A model generated the notes under the pieces. It saw nothing but the letters and a program-made list of their open reading frames with translations, was not told the origin of the DNA and ran no database searches. A stretch of DNA of 64,000 nt from Zelonia costaricensis (Eukaryota > Euglenozoa > Kinetoplastea > Trypanosomatida > Trypanosomatidae), in the NCBI GenBank assembly GCA_030849075.1, contig JASAOO010003484.1:1-64000 (forward strand), given 5' to 3'. Below, piece after piece: positions 36,850 through 48,020 of this stretch (within the stretch, counting starts at the first letter, position 1; each line of letters opens with the position of its first letter). The position numbers were made by a program, and so were the translations under genes.

Positions 36850-39302
36850 GCTTCGACGTCTTGCTCCGACTACGCTCTGAAGAGCTGGCTCCCTCTCCCC
36901 TTCGAGATCGGGCGGTGGCTTCAGCGACGCATTAGCGACCTCATGACTCGTTCTCCTCAGGCGCTCTTCTACCGCTTACACGTCCACCGTCCACGGTGCT
37001 GGCCGCGCCCGCGCACTCTGTTGCCGATGTGCATCGGGTGCTACGGAAGTGTCTGCACAACGTCAGCAAAGCTCTTACTTCTCTTGTGCAAAAGTGTCTT
37101 GAGCAAAAGAAGATCTCGCAGTGGCCTTCTCTTGTTTGGAAGTGGCCTCTGTTTAAGCTCCGCGCGACGCGATTGTTGATGCGGCACCGAGCCGCACCGT
37201 CGCCACCCCATATTCGGTGCGTGTGTCCCGCTCCTCGTGCGCTTTCCCCCTCTCCATTCCTTGGCGCGCCTGAACGCCTTGTGTGCCAAACCGCACTCTT
37301 CCACGACTCGATTTTCCTCTGCCTACACCTTCTTTCTTCTTGGCGACGTGCGTTCTGGGTCATGTCCTCGCGCCGCTCCAACCGCGTGACGTGGTGCCCG
37401 CCGGCAGGCAGGCACGCGTTTTCTCTTTCCCACCTGCAGCGGCACACCGTCGCTGCACCCACTTCCACGCGTTCACCGAGCTTGCACAAGTGTCCACGCG
37501 ATCGAGGGGAGGTTAACGTCGCTGCTGGCGTCTGTGTTGTTGCTGCGTGGGTGTGTGCGTGGCACCTGCCCACAACCCTGTGCGAGTGCCACCCCCTTCC
37601 CCTGCCGGTGTACGCGCCTTGCCCTCCGCCAACCAACGGCGATCGCGCCCCCCTTTCTTCCGTAAGCTCGCGTGACATGGAGAAGCCGGTCATGACCCTA
37701 TCGGCACCCTCCCAGCCTCGCAGCGGCAGACAGTTGAACTCTGCCCCCCCCTGCGCCTCCCACTTCTCCTTTTATCGTACGTTATTTGGTGTGGCCGCAC
37801 CGATGGGGCTGGCGCGCGTTTGCCGCCAGCCGCCTTCTCCCCCCCCTCGTGCAGGGCGATGCGCGTGCTGTCGGTGCTGCCGTCCTGCAGCCCCCCCCTC
37901 CCTCCCAACGCGCACACACCAGCACGGCGCCGCCTCCTTCGTTTCATCAAGAACTTCTTTACGACGCTCACACCGCACGTGCAAACGTGCCCATCACCCA
38001 CTTGCTGACTTCGTTTGTTTCCCTCTCACATATATAAGGAAGTGCGCGGCGGCTGCGGGCGGACTCGCACAGCGGCCCTCCGCCTCCCCTCCCCCGACCC
38101 GCGACCTGCCCGGGCTCACGAGTGTGAGACCCGGCTCCACCTCACCCAGACAGCTGCTCCCTCTCTTGCTTGCTGCACTTCTCAAGCATCAAGCGGCTGC
38201 TGCGCAGAATGCCTGCCTGGAGCGGCGCGCTTTATCGAACACTATCGCGTGCACCGCCTTCGCCTCTCGCACTTTCCCCGCTCTGACGCGGCGTAGCCTC
38301 GTCGCATCACGTGCCCGCTCCCTACCCGCTCATCCAAACCGGCGCTTCGGTGCGACACTCTTTCCCCGGTTACCCCGCAACCGTGTCGGTGCACTTCGGC
38401 TGTGTTACCATCGTCCTGGTGAGGCGTTCGCTTCTCATGTTTGTCTCTCTTTATTATTGTGCCACGGCACGTGCGCATCCGCACTATCGCCCTCGGCCCC
38501 TTTCCCGTGCTGTCGCGTCGTGTCATCCGCTCGGCTTCTCGACGGAAGAGGAGAGAGCAAACTCCCGCGTGTGCACGTGGCGCGTCGTGCCCTCGCAGGC
38601 ACTGTCGCCTTGTCGTGCGTGTACCGCCCCACATCGGCCGCGCTCCTCACCGCGAGGTGCAGTCGTTGCCGCGCTCGTAAGGGGGATGGGGCAGCGGCAG
38701 CCTGCTGAGCGCAGCGTTGTGTGCACCTCTGACTCGTCTCTCCCCAGAATGAAAGGCACAGCGCCAAACAAGCGGGGCAGTGTGCACGCGTTCTCAAGGC
38801 GTACGGCGCCGCCGTGCCTCGACTGCTTGTCAGTAGTGCGTTGGCCGGGGGGGGGAGAGTGTCGCGTGTCAGCCTGCCAAACTGCACTGCAGAGTGCGCC
38901 GCCCCGCGCAGCACAGCGCCGGTTAACCCAAAGGTGCAGGGGGGCGCTCCTGCCAGCGGCGCCTTGGCCTTCACTCACGCCCGTACCTACTCTCTCACCC
39001 CTTGATCCTTCACGTAACACACCGCCTGCACGTCACGTCCGGCTCCCGTTATGGCGCAGTCTCCGCGCCTCCGTTGTGCGATCTAGCACACTTGCTTCTC
39101 AGTTCATCGTCTGCACCCCCACACACACACACACTCACTCCACCACGAGTACCCACACGAGGTGACGGCAGCTCGGGTTGTACGCACAATCGTCTCCTGC
39201 CACTCACTTGGCCACCGCGCGCACCCCGGCACCCACCGGGAGACCCCCCCCCCCCCCCGCAGCCCCCACCCCCGCCCTGTTGCCGCGAGCCAACGAACAA
39301 CG
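36850..39302. other. 2.5-kb spacer
   Basis: No protein gene supported; long open frames through it (for example one covering most of 36996-38708) have no ATG-anchored coding character and no motif. It contains CT tracts, C runs and CA-rich sequence (39119-39135), and ends with a C15 run and an AG acceptor ahead of RIO1. Confidence 0.6.
39261..39262 (+). promoter_or_regulatory. Candidate trans-splice acceptor AG for RIO1
   Basis: An unbroken C15 tract (39244-39258) followed by GCAG, with the AG 41 bases before ATG 39303. An all-C rather than mixed CT tract is unusual for acceptors. Confidence 0.5.
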
Positions 39303-40979
39303 ATGCGGGCCTCAGCCGACGCCGAGCTGCTGCAGTACATGGTAGCCGGCAGCACCCTCGCGGACATCGTGTCTTCCGAGGAGGATGACGACGCGTACGA
39401 CGCGTACTTCGACGCCACCGAGGCGAAGACGGACGGCGGCGCCGGCGTGGCAGTCCCTGGGGAGGGCAGCGCCGGCACGGGCGCGAACGCGCAGGGCGCC
39501 GCCACGTCGCTCGCCAAGTTCCAGCCCGCGCAGCACAAGAACGCGGACGCGAAGGTGCTGCACCGCATCCGCATCGACGACTACTACGACGGCCACAGCG
39601 GCGGCGGCGGCGGCGCCAGCGGCGGGGCGCAGTCGAACCAGCGCGTGCTGAACGAGCTGCGCGAGATGACGATGTCGAGCCGCTTCGTGCAGAACGCCGC
39701 GTCGAAGAACGTGGACAGGTCGGAGCGGGCCACGGTCGAGAACGTGCTCGACCCGCGCACCCGCCTGATCCTGTACAAGCTCGTCAATTCCGGCATTCTC
39801 AGCGAGATCAACGGCTGCGTCTCGACCGGGAAGGAGGCGAACGTGTACTACGCGGTGAGCGGCGACGGCAGCCCGGCGGCGCTGAAGGTGTACAAGACGT
39901 CCATCTTGTCCTTCAAGGACCGCGACCAGTACGTCTCCGGCGAGTTCCGCTTCCAGCGGTACTGCAAGAGCAACCCGCGCAAGATGGTGCGCACTTGGGC
40001 GGAGAAGGAGGCGCGCAACCTGATTCGGCTGCAGGACGGCGGCGTTCTCGCGCCTGCCGTGAAGCTGCTGCGTCAGCACGTGCTGATCATGGAGTTCCTC
40101 GGCGAGGACGGCTGGCCGGCGCCGCGGCTCAAGGAGGTGAAGTTCCCGTCCACCAAGGCGCTGGACAAGTGCTACCTCGACCTGTGCTGCACCATGCGGA
40201 AGATGTACGCCCGCAGTCACCTCATCCACGGCGACCTCTCCGAGTACAACCTGCTGCTCTACCGCGGCCGCGTGGTTGTGATCGACGTCTCGCAGTCGGT
40301 CGAGTACGACCACCCGCGGTCGATGGACTTCCTGCGCCGCGACATCGTCAACGTGAACAGCTTCTTCCGGGGGCAGGGGCTGGCCGAGCTCTTCACGCTG
40401 CAGGACCTCTTCCACTTCATCACGGCAGACCCCGCCAAGTCGGGCTGGCAGCGGTGCCAGGGGCCACCCAACGACGAGGAGCTCATGGCGAGGCTAAAAG
40501 AAATTCGCGACGGGTACGCGGCGAGTGGGGCCGTGCCGGTGGACGCGGAGCAGGCGAAGGTGGATGAGCAGGTGTTCCTCAGCATCGCCGTGCCGCGCTC
40601 CCTCAACGAGATCTCCGACCGCGCGGGGCCGAGTAAGGAGGTGGCCGTCTTCGTGGAGGGCATGACAGCTGCCCCGGCCACGACCTCGGCGACGGGGAGC
40701 GGCGCGGGCGTGCCCGCCGGTGACGACAGTGACGGAGAAGAAGACGAGGAAGAGGGTGACGAGGTCGGCGACGATGAGGAGGGCAGCAGCGGCGAGGGCG
40801 AGGTCGAGGATGGCGATGAGCTGCCCAAGAGGCCCAAGGCGGCCCCGCAGGCGGTGTTGGCCGACATGACGAAGGAGGAGCGCAAGGAGCACCGCAAGGC
40901 CGTCAAGGAGGCCAACCGGGAGAAGCGCATCGAGAAGAAGAAGAACGGCACCGGTAAGAAGAAGAAGGGCAAGAAGTGA
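39303..40979 (+). CDS. RIO1: RIO1 atypical serine kinase/ATPase
   Basis: A 558-residue protein from ATG 39303. All RIO1 landmarks are present: the phosphate loop STGKEANVYYA, the lysine strand ALKVYKTSIL followed by the RIO1-specific flexible loop FKDRDQYVSGEFRF, the catalytic loop LIHGDLSEYN (D311, N316), and the metal-binding VVIDVSQSVEYDHP (D328). The N-terminal 80 residues are acidic and Ala/Gly-rich; the C-terminal 100 residues are a long acidic Glu/Asp stretch followed by a Lys-rich tail, as in RIO1 of other eukaryotes. RIO1 works as an ATPase in cytoplasmic maturation of the 40S subunit and late 18S rRNA processing. It is an essential housekeeping enzyme in studied eukaryotes. Confidence 0.96.
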   Translation: MRASADAELLQYMVAGSTLADIVSSEEDDDAYDAYFDATEAKTDGGAGVAVPGEGSAGTGANAQGAATSLAKFQPAQHKNADAKVLHRIRIDDYYDGHSGGGGGASGGAQSNQRVLNELREMTMSSRFVQNAASKNVDRSERATVENVLDPRTRLILYKLVNSGILSEINGCVSTGKEANVYYAVSGDGSPAALKVYKTSILSFKDRDQYVSGEFRFQRYCKSNPRKMVRTWAEKEARNLIRLQDGGVLAPAVKLLRQHVLIMEFLGEDGWPAPRLKEVKFPSTKALDKCYLDLCCTMRKMYARSHLIHGDLSEYNLLLYRGRVVVIDVSQSVEYDHPRSMDFLRRDIVNVNSFFRGQGLAELFTLQDLFHFITADPAKSGWQRCQGPPNDEELMARLKEIRDGYAASGAVPVDAEQAKVDEQVFLSIAVPRSLNEISDRAGPSKEVAVFVEGMTAAPATTSATGSGAGVPAGDDSDGEEDEEEGDEVGDDEEGSSGEGEVEDGDELPKRPKAAPQAVLADMTKEERKEHRKAVKEANREKRIEKKKNGTGKKKKGKK

Positions 40980-41569
40980 GCAGCTTGCCAAGCCGCACGT
41001 CGCCAGGCCTCCCAGCCCACCCCCTCCCCCTCTTTCCTTCTCGTCACCTCTTGCGTGCACTCTCCTCCTTCTCGCCTTTTTTCCTCAACTGCTCACGTCG
41101 CCGCTGGCAACGTCCCCCGCCTGGACGCGCCCTCCACCTCGAATGGTGGGGGCGGGTGCGTGTGGCGGCGTGTGCTGGGCGGAGACGCTTGTCTTTCCCT
41201 CTCTGCGTGCATGGATCTGCGTCGCGTTGGTGCAGCGGAGCGCAGCCGCTACTGGTGCCTTTTTTGCTAAGTGCCATCTAACCTTCGGTTAACGGAAGAT
41301 GCAGCGGTGGGTGACACGAGGTATTTGTGTGTGGTGCGCGTGTGTGCCTGCTTTTGAGCGGCAGTCGCTGCGCGGCGCTGACCGCTCCCTTGTCCCCACA
41401 ACTCCTTGTCCTGCACGTGCTGAACAGCTTCTTCAACCCCATCGAGGCAGCGCCAAGTAGACACCAGTGCAGACGGAGGCCGAGCGCCGACTCAACAGTG
41501 CCCAGACTCCCGTTGTCGAGGGCATTTCCACGGCGTAGCTCCGAGGCCCTCGCACCGCGCCTCCAGCTG

Positions 41570-41599
41570 AGGAGGGGGGGGGGAGGGGGACGGCCGGGG
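41570..41599 (+). repeat. G-rich tract, G-quadruplex-capable
   Basis: GG-A-G10-A-G5 followed shortly by a further G5 run. Enough G runs with short loops for a quadruplex on the + strand, about 250 bases before the next start codon. Confidence 0.5.
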
Positions 41600-41825
41600 G
41601 TCGCGCGAAGTAGCCGTGGGCGAGCACGACGTGCCACCCCTCCGCGCAAGTGGCGTACAGGCTGAGGAGGACAGCGCCGCGCGTCCAATGTCATGCTTGA
41701 CGCTGAGTCTCCGTCTCGTCAACTTCCACTTCGCTGTCGGCATCTCGCAACCACGCCACACCTCGTCCACGCTCCCCGCCTTTGCCGCTCTCTCTCTCTC
41801 ACTCACTCACCTCCACCGGCCTCAC

Positions 41826-41827
41826 AG
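41826..41827 (+). promoter_or_regulatory. Candidate trans-splice acceptor AG
   Basis: CT-rich tract 41786-41823 (CTCTCTCTCTC core) followed by ACAG, 21 bases before ATG 41848. Confidence 0.55.
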
Positions 41828-41847
41828 TCGAGCCTCCACGAGAAGCA

Positions 41848-42504
41848 ATGCTGCGCGTCAGCACACGGCGGCTGCTCTTCGACAAGCTGAGCCAGACCAA
41901 GCTCGGCTCCGAGGTGCTGGCGCAGACGCGCAGTGAGATGCGCCACCTCGAGCGCAAGGACAACGCCATCATGCGCTTCATGACGCGGCGGCGCCCGATC
42001 GACTACCTTGCCATCGAGGTGGACGGTCCGGTCACGAAGGAGCTGCATCCGTCCTTCCGCTACGTCAAGAACGGCATCACCATCGCCGTCTTTCTGCCCT
42101 TTGTGCTGCTGCTCGTCGCTGGATACCTGCAGCCCACCTACTACCTTCTCGTCCCCACCGGGCTCGTGCCGGCGGACCACTACGTGCAGATGTGGTCCTT
42201 CTCCAACTGGATGATCGTGCTGGCGGGCCAGCTCTTCTTCGCCCTCGTCGTGTACGACCTCGCCGTCTATCTGCGCTACCCCTTCTTCGCCCACGTGCTG
42301 GCCCCAGCGTACCGGCGGATGGGCTGGCTGCGTCCCCCGCCCCCTGCGAGTCTGACGATGGAGCAGCTCAAGGCCGGCGGTGGACCGCGGCGCGCTCAGG
42401 CCCGCCCTCTTGGTCGTCCGCTGGGCGACGTGCGCAGGGAAAAGAAGTCCGCGCCAGCCGCGCATGCCGCCGTGGACCCCTTCGGACGCACGCCACGGGG
42501 GTGA
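41848..42504 (+). CDS. Two-TM protein with mitochondrial-type N-terminus, unknown function
   Basis: A 218-residue protein. The first 20 residues (MLRVSTRRLLFDKLSQTK) have Arg/Lys spaced among hydrophobics and no acid before D12, fitting a mitochondrial presequence. Two membrane helices follow at about 73-95 (ITIAVFLPFVLLLVAGYL) and 120-142 (WMIVLAGQLFFALVVYDL), joined by a short loop with Tyr/Pro. The C-terminal 70 residues are Pro/Arg/Ala-rich and polar. The layout fits a mitochondrial inner-membrane accessory protein, such as a respiratory-complex subunit or assembly factor, but no named family is recognised. Confidence 0.82.
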   Translation: MLRVSTRRLLFDKLSQTKLGSEVLAQTRSEMRHLERKDNAIMRFMTRRRPIDYLAIEVDGPVTKELHPSFRYVKNGITIAVFLPFVLLLVAGYLQPTYYLLVPTGLVPADHYVQMWSFSNWMIVLAGQLFFALVVYDLAVYLRYPFFAHVLAPAYRRMGWLRPPPPASLTMEQLKAGGGPRRAQARPLGRPLGDVRREKKSAPAAHAAVDPFGRTPRG

Positions 42505-43315
42505 GAGGCGCTGCTGCCTGCACCGCGTCTGTGCAAGGGTGCGCGTGCGCGTCGCAGCAAGAGCGCACCAGCTTACTCACATACCCACTAGACGACCGCA
42601 CATCGTCTTGTACACACGCAGTCACACAAGGGCATGCGTCCAGGCCCCAACACGGAGAGTCGGCGTAGCGCGTCCACACGACGCACATCAACGCCGCGGC
42701 GCGGTGAGACGAGATGGAAAAGCAAGCGGCTTCGCTTCGGACGGGTCTCTTGAGTCGTGCCGCGTCGGCATTCGACACTTTGAAAGCAAGCAAGGCGCAT
42801 CGCGGTGGACGCCGTTCCCCGTACTGGCACTTGCGCAGTGCCCCCCCTCCCCCCTCCCCCCCTCCCCCCCCGCCGCCGGTGTGAGCCCGACACCGCGCTG
42901 TGCACGGCGTTCGCACGCACCCCCCCGTCTTGCCGGCGCTCGTCTCCCTCCCCACCCCCTCCCCCTGTCATCGCCGCCTCTGCCTCCTCCGCCCCCGCTG
43001 CCCACCCACCCCCGCACCGCCGCTGTGCTGCGTTCCTCGTCTGTGCAAGTTTGCACATCGCTATCCCGCTCATCTCGCTTCAAATTGGCGTCGGTGGCGC
43101 TCGCACCGCATCGTCTACCCGCACGTCGGTCTCACGCTGCGCGCACGCCTCCCTTCCTCTTCCGCGTGTGGCCGCTGGCGCGCTTTCGTTTCTCGCCCCC
43201 TCGGACGTAGCTGACTGGCGCACCCGCTTGCCCCGCCCTTATCGAGTCACAACCCTACACAGGACACACACACACACACACACAATCGCGTACCCATAAT
43301 TACGCACCCGCAGGC
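42505..43315. other. Spacer before Sec24 gene
   Basis: No gene seen. Long C-rich tracts lie at 42841-42872 and 42945-43015, with (CA)n at about 43264-43284 just before Sec24. Confidence 0.6.
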
Positions 43316-46237
43316 ATGATTTACTCATCCGGCGCCATGTACGCAGAAATGTACGCGAAGCAGGTCAACTCGACCGCTGCATCGCTCAAGGCGGAGCAGC
43401 CACCGCCTCCGCCGGACCTGCACCACACCTTCGAGGACCCCAATCAGTTCTACACGGCGCCCCCGCAGGCATCGGGGTACGTCCCGCCCATGCCACCGCA
43501 GCAACCGTCGCAGCAACCCCAGGGTGCCCAGGCCGGCTACGCGCCCATGCAGGCACTGAACCCCTACGGCCAACAGCCGCAACAGCAGCCGCAGCCGCAG
43601 CCGCGGCCGCAGCAGTATGCAGACCCCTACGCCGCAGCCGCCCCCTACGGTGGGGCGTACGCCGCGCCTGCACAGTCGCCTCAGCAGGGCTACGCCGGCT
43701 ACGCCAATCCACAACAGCAGCAACAGCAGCCGCAGCCGTACGGCGCCTACGCCCAGCAGCCCCAGCCCGCCCCGTACGCCCCCCAACAACAGCAGCAGCA
43801 GCCACTGCCCCCAATGCTCCCGCACGCCCACCAGCCGCCGCAGCCGCAAGCATACGGTGCGCAGGCCTACCCCACACCGGCGAACCCGGACTTCATTCGC
43901 GTGACGCAGGTGCAGCTGCGCAAGAGCAGCTCCAAGACGGGCTCCCTGTACGACCATCCCAGCGTGCCACGCATCATGCCGCAGGACATCGAGGAGGACC
44001 TGCAACAGCGGGTCCCCGCACCGGCGCACATCACGCCGGCCAACCGGCTGTGCATCCGGCCAACGATGTCGACATTCCCGCAGACGCAGCAGCTCGCCGA
44101 CTCGCTGAGCCTCCCCCTCGGCGTGAACTTCCGCCCGTTCGCTGAGCCGCGGCTGAACGAGGTGGACTTGTCGGACAAGGGCAACGCGATGATCCGGTGC
44201 AAGTCGTGCGGCGCCTACATCAACCCCTTCACGACCTTCACGGAGGCCAACGACGGGTCGCGCTGGCAGTGCATCCTGTGCCGGCACATGAACATCACAC
44301 CGCGGCCATACTTCAGCCCCGTCAACCCGCAGACGGGCCAGCGCGAGGACATCATGAGTCGACCCGAGCTCCTCCACTGCAGCGTTGACTTCTACGCGAC
44401 GCCGGAGTTCCTGAAGCGGCCACCGCGCCGCCCAGCCTTTCTGCTCATGCTGGACTGCTCCCTCGCTGCCGTGGTGTCGGGCCTGCTGGAGGTGATGTGT
44501 CGCGGCGCGCTCGCGGCGCTGGAGTCGATGAAGGACGACGACGCGCTGTACATGGGTGTCATGGGCTTTGACACAACAGTGTACTTCTTCAACCTGCGCG
44601 CCTCGCTGAGTGCGCCGCGCATGATGGCGTCGCCAGACACGGTGAAGGACATTGCAAACGTGAACGACGACTTCAAGCTGGACAAGGTGGAGCTGCCGTG
44701 CCCGGCCAGCGACCTCGTCGTCTCCGTCAAGGAGTCGTACCACCTGCTGCGCATGGTGCTCGAGTCCATTCCGCAGATGTTTGCGACCACGAAGGAGGTG
44801 GGCTGCGCCTTTGGGCCCGCCCTCGCGGCGGCGGTGTCAATGTTGGAGGCGAACGGCGGCAAAGTGGTGGCCAGCATCACCAGCATCCCGTCGGAGGGGG
44901 ACGGCAAGCTCAAGCACCGCTTCGATCCCGCCAAGCTGTCCAACCAGCCGAAGGAGTACACCATGTGCGCGGCGGCGAACGACTGGTACAAACAGCGCGC
45001 CCTCGCGTGCTCGAACAGCGCCATCTCGGTGGATCTCTTCGTCGGCGCGAACAACGACGTCGACCTCACAACAATCGCCCCACTCGCGCGCTTCACCTCC
45101 GGCTCAATTCACCGTGCGACAGCGGTGACGATGAGCGCTATGGCGGACCAGGTGCAGCGCACACTGCAGCGCTTCACCGCCTTCGACTGCACGCTGCGGG
45201 TGCGCACCTCGAAGGGGCTGATTGTGCCCAACTTCTACGGGCACTGCCACGTGCGCGTGCCGGACCTCCTGGTGCTGCCCATCGCCGACGAGGACTCGTC
45301 CTACTCCATCGAGTTCAAGATGGGCCCGAATTACACTGCCAAGTTCGCCTACATCCAGCTTGCCGTGGTCTACACCACCCGCTCGCGTGAGCGCCGCATC
45401 CGGGTCCACACGATTCAGATCCCGGTGTCGGCGACCATTAACCCCGTCATCAACTCGATCAACTCTCTCGGCATGTCGTGCTTCTTGACGAAGATGTGCG
45501 TGGACATGGCTGTGAACGGTCCCTTCCAACTGGCTCAGGAGAAGATCACGGACAAGCTGACGACGGCGTGGAAGCTGGCGCTGAGGCAGATGGAAGCGCA
45601 GGGGGTGCGGCCCACCTCTGGCATGCTGCTGATCCCGGAGAGCATGCGGTTCATTCCGCAGCTGCTGTGCGGGTTCTTCCGGTGTGCGGCTACGGGGCTG
45701 GCGACGGTGCGGCCGCTGCCGCCCGACGAGCGCGTGGCCTCGATGTCGGCGGTGATGTCGTGCCCGATCGAGTCAATGGTGCCGTGGTACGTGACGTGGA
45801 CGTACATCGTCTACGCCCCGGAGGAGGACGTGAACCAGCTACCCGCCTCCATCTTCTCGTCGGAGCAGTGCGTGCACCGCGAGGGCGTTTACCTCATTAA
45901 CGTGGGCTCGGTGATCGTGCTGTGGTTTGGCAAGCGCGTCCACCCGGCGGTGTGCCAGCTCTTCGGGGTGGAGCCGGTCGAGGTCGTGCCCGACGCGCAG
46001 ATCAGCGCGTCGCCGGAGCAGCTCGAGGCGCTGCGGCAGCGCGTGGAGGATCTGATCTTGACGCACCGGCAGATCAACCGCAGTGCGTTCGCGGCCGTCA
46101 TGGGGCCGTGCGCGCAGGGCAACGCGACGTACGAGCCAACGATGAAGCGCAGCATGGGCGAGGACAACACGCGCAACCTAGTCGCGTACGGCTCGTACCT
46201 CCGCAAGGTATGGGACACCGTGAGCATCGCGAAGTAG
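43316..46237 (+). CDS. SEC24: COPII coat protein Sec24
   Basis: A 973-residue protein, the cargo-binding subunit of the inner COPII coat, which pairs with Sec23 on Sar1-GTP membranes to bud ER-to-Golgi vesicles. Residues 20-190 are a Pro/Gln/Tyr/Ala-rich disordered segment typical of Sec24. The zinc finger is C295-x2-C298-x20-C319-x2-C322. The vWA-like trunk starts near residue 365 (RPAFLLMLDCSLAAVVSGLL) and is followed by the beta-sandwich and the helical region, with RTLQRFTAFDCTLRVRTSKG at the domain boundary. The gelsolin-like domain lies near the C-terminus (GVYLINVGSVIVLWFGK). Length and order match Sec24. The Sec23 paralogue was considered and excluded, since the long Q/P-rich N-terminus and trunk wording are those of Sec24. 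Confidence 0.96.
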   Translation: MIYSSGAMYAEMYAKQVNSTAASLKAEQPPPPPDLHHTFEDPNQFYTAPPQASGYVPPMPPQQPSQQPQGAQAGYAPMQALNPYGQQPQQQPQPQPRPQQYADPYAAAAPYGGAYAAPAQSPQQGYAGYANPQQQQQQPQPYGAYAQQPQPAPYAPQQQQQQPLPPMLPHAHQPPQPQAYGAQAYPTPANPDFIRVTQVQLRKSSSKTGSLYDHPSVPRIMPQDIEEDLQQRVPAPAHITPANRLCIRPTMSTFPQTQQLADSLSLPLGVNFRPFAEPRLNEVDLSDKGNAMIRCKSCGAYINPFTTFTEANDGSRWQCILCRHMNITPRPYFSPVNPQTGQREDIMSRPELLHCSVDFYATPEFLKRPPRRPAFLLMLDCSLAAVVSGLLEVMCRGALAALESMKDDDALYMGVMGFDTTVYFFNLRASLSAPRMMASPDTVKDIANVNDDFKLDKVELPCPASDLVVSVKESYHLLRMVLESIPQMFATTKEVGCAFGPALAAAVSMLEANGGKVVASITSIPSEGDGKLKHRFDPAKLSNQPKEYTMCAAANDWYKQRALACSNSAISVDLFVGANNDVDLTTIAPLARFTSGSIHRATAVTMSAMADQVQRTLQRFTAFDCTLRVRTSKGLIVPNFYGHCHVRVPDLLVLPIADEDSSYSIEFKMGPNYTAKFAYIQLAVVYTTRSRERRIRVHTIQIPVSATINPVINSINSLGMSCFLTKMCVDMAVNGPFQLAQEKITDKLTTAWKLALRQMEAQGVRPTSGMLLIPESMRFIPQLLCGFFRCAATGLATVRPLPPDERVASMSAVMSCPIESMVPWYVTWTYIVYAPEEDVNQLPASIFSSEQCVHREGVYLINVGSVIVLWFGKRVHPAVCQLFGVEPVEVVPDAQISASPEQLEALRQRVEDLILTHRQINRSAFAAVMGPCAQGNATYEPTMKRSMGEDNTRNLVAYGSYLRKVWDTVSIAK

Positions 46238-48020
46238 CAAGATGGCGTGTTTTGTGTGGGCTGCGCGATGTAGTAGATGAGGGAGAAAGATGTGACGGTG
46301 GAGGGAGGAGGGGGGGGAGGGGACTGGGTGAAGGACGAAGTGTGGCTTGCAGGCGACGCATGGCGCCGACTCGAGCACGGACACACTGCCAGCTGTCTCC
46401 CCTCCTTCCCGTGACGTCGGGGAGGGAGGGGAGGGTCTGAGCCTTCACTCCATCTGCTGTCTTTGGCCACGTGCCTCTGTCTGGGCTGCCGCAGAGGCGC
46501 GTGTCCTTCCTTGTGTCGTCCTCGTCCCATCTTGTCTCTGCGGCCATCCTCCGTGCACCTTCGCCGCGAGGCGTGCCGATGAGGCTCATTGATGAACGCT
46601 GGGTTGTGTGCCGCGAGCGTGCCTTGCTGAGGTAGCGCTGTGACGTGTGTGTAGGTGTGTGTGCGCTTGTGCTTGGACGTTTACAGCTGCGTCGGTGCCT
46701 GCTCCGCGCGTCGGCAACGCGCATCCGCCGTCTTTATCCTCCTGCGCGTGTTTTCCGGTCTCCACGCCCAACGCCGCTGTGCAGCCGCCACACCATTGCA
46801 TATGGCGGCGTAAAGGGGGGGGGGCGGTGGCATGACTTGTGGGCGTAGAAGGGCGTGCGATGCGCTGAGTGGCGGTGGCAGTGGTGCAGATGGAGTGGAC
46901 GCGGTAAGTTAAGGGTGTCACGTCTGTGCATCCTCACGTTGCAAGACACCAGGACAAAGCTGTACGCAACGCACAAGAGAAAAGCAACAAGAACGAAAGA
47001 TGTTGTAGACGTGAGGTCGACGTGTGTGTCCGCGCTACTCGCGGCGACTGGCAGCGCGGCGTGCAGTCGCTGCCTCTTGTTCACGGTGTTACCGCTGTGT
47101 CCTTGGACTTCAGCTGTCTCATCGCCCCGCTACCGACGATGCGCTCTGCAGTTTGTGTGAAGTGCAGCGGGTGGTCGAGCGTGGAGATGCCGAACTTGAT
47201 CAGAGGCGCCATGGCACGCGTTCACCTCACGTGGCTTGCCTCGCCGTGCGTTCCACGTGGGCCGTGCAGCATCTGCGACTGCGCAGTTCTGTTTGTGACA
47301 CGTGGTGTGCCTGCAGCTTTGTTGGTGCCTGCTCTATTCCCGCGTCTACGCAACCTCTCCGCACATCTCACGGTGTCCCCTCCTCGTCATCGTGGCTGCT
47401 CCCTTCCCCCCTCTTCATTCGCTCTACTCCTTCCACACACACACGCCATCCTTTCCAAACGCTTTCCCCCGCGACATCTATGCGCAGGACCCGTTGCACG
47501 AACACACGCACGCAAAACAAGCAAACACACACACAAACACACACACGCACACAAACGAGCCACCACGTCGAACCAAGCCGCATCGTACGTTTGAAAACAA
47601 AGAAAGCAAGTGAGAGGAGAAGTACCGACGTCGTGGCTGCGCGCCGGTATCGTGAGCCCCTTCAGGCAGCAAACGCTACACCACATTAGCTTGTCTTGCT
47701 CCCTTCTTTTTGCCTCTCTGTGTTCCACGCCTTCTTGCTTACTTCCTACTCCACATAACCGAAGGCCACACACGTCTTTCCTCTCTTTCCGTCACCACGC
47801 GCTGCGCTCTTGCCACTGCCGCACTCGGACGCTGTCAGGCGTTGGTGTGTTCGTGCGCGCAGGCGTTGGCTACTTGCACGACAAGGACGCTTTCCTCGTC
47901 TGTCCGCTGCCGCCCAGTGTTGCGGCTCTCTTGAACGTCGACACCCCCCCCTTCCCTCAGCCACGTACTTTCCCCTAGCTCCTCTGCCCCGCGCACTCGT
48001 CGTGCTGGAGTCATCTCGTC
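46238..48020. other. 1.8-kb spacer with hairpin and G-rich block
   Basis: No gene seen. A G-rich block at about 46302-46327 and a hairpin at 46397-46433 lie in the expected Sec24 3' UTR. CA-rich sequence is at 47500-47555 and CT-rich sequence at 47690-47760 and 47925-47985, ahead of the next gene. Confidence 0.6.
46397..46433 (+). other. CT/GA hairpin in Sec24 3' UTR
   Basis: CTCCCCTCC (46397-46405) pairs perfectly with GGAGGGGAG (46425-46433). With a one-base bulge the stem continues inward to about 46410/46419, leaving a small loop around GTGACGT. It begins 160 bases after the Sec24 stop. Confidence 0.6.

Larger units (their letters stand above)
40980..41847. other. Spacer before two-TM protein gene
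   Basis: No gene seen. A short near-palindrome is present around 41279-41298, a G-rich quadruplex-capable block at about 41570-41599, and a strong CT tract at 41786-41816. Confidence 0.6.

Noticed and set aside
36996..38708. 570-codon + strand open frame in a spacer
   Set aside because: Low-complexity Pro/Ser/Arg/Cys content, no motif, and it overlaps obvious CT tracts; treated as spacer.
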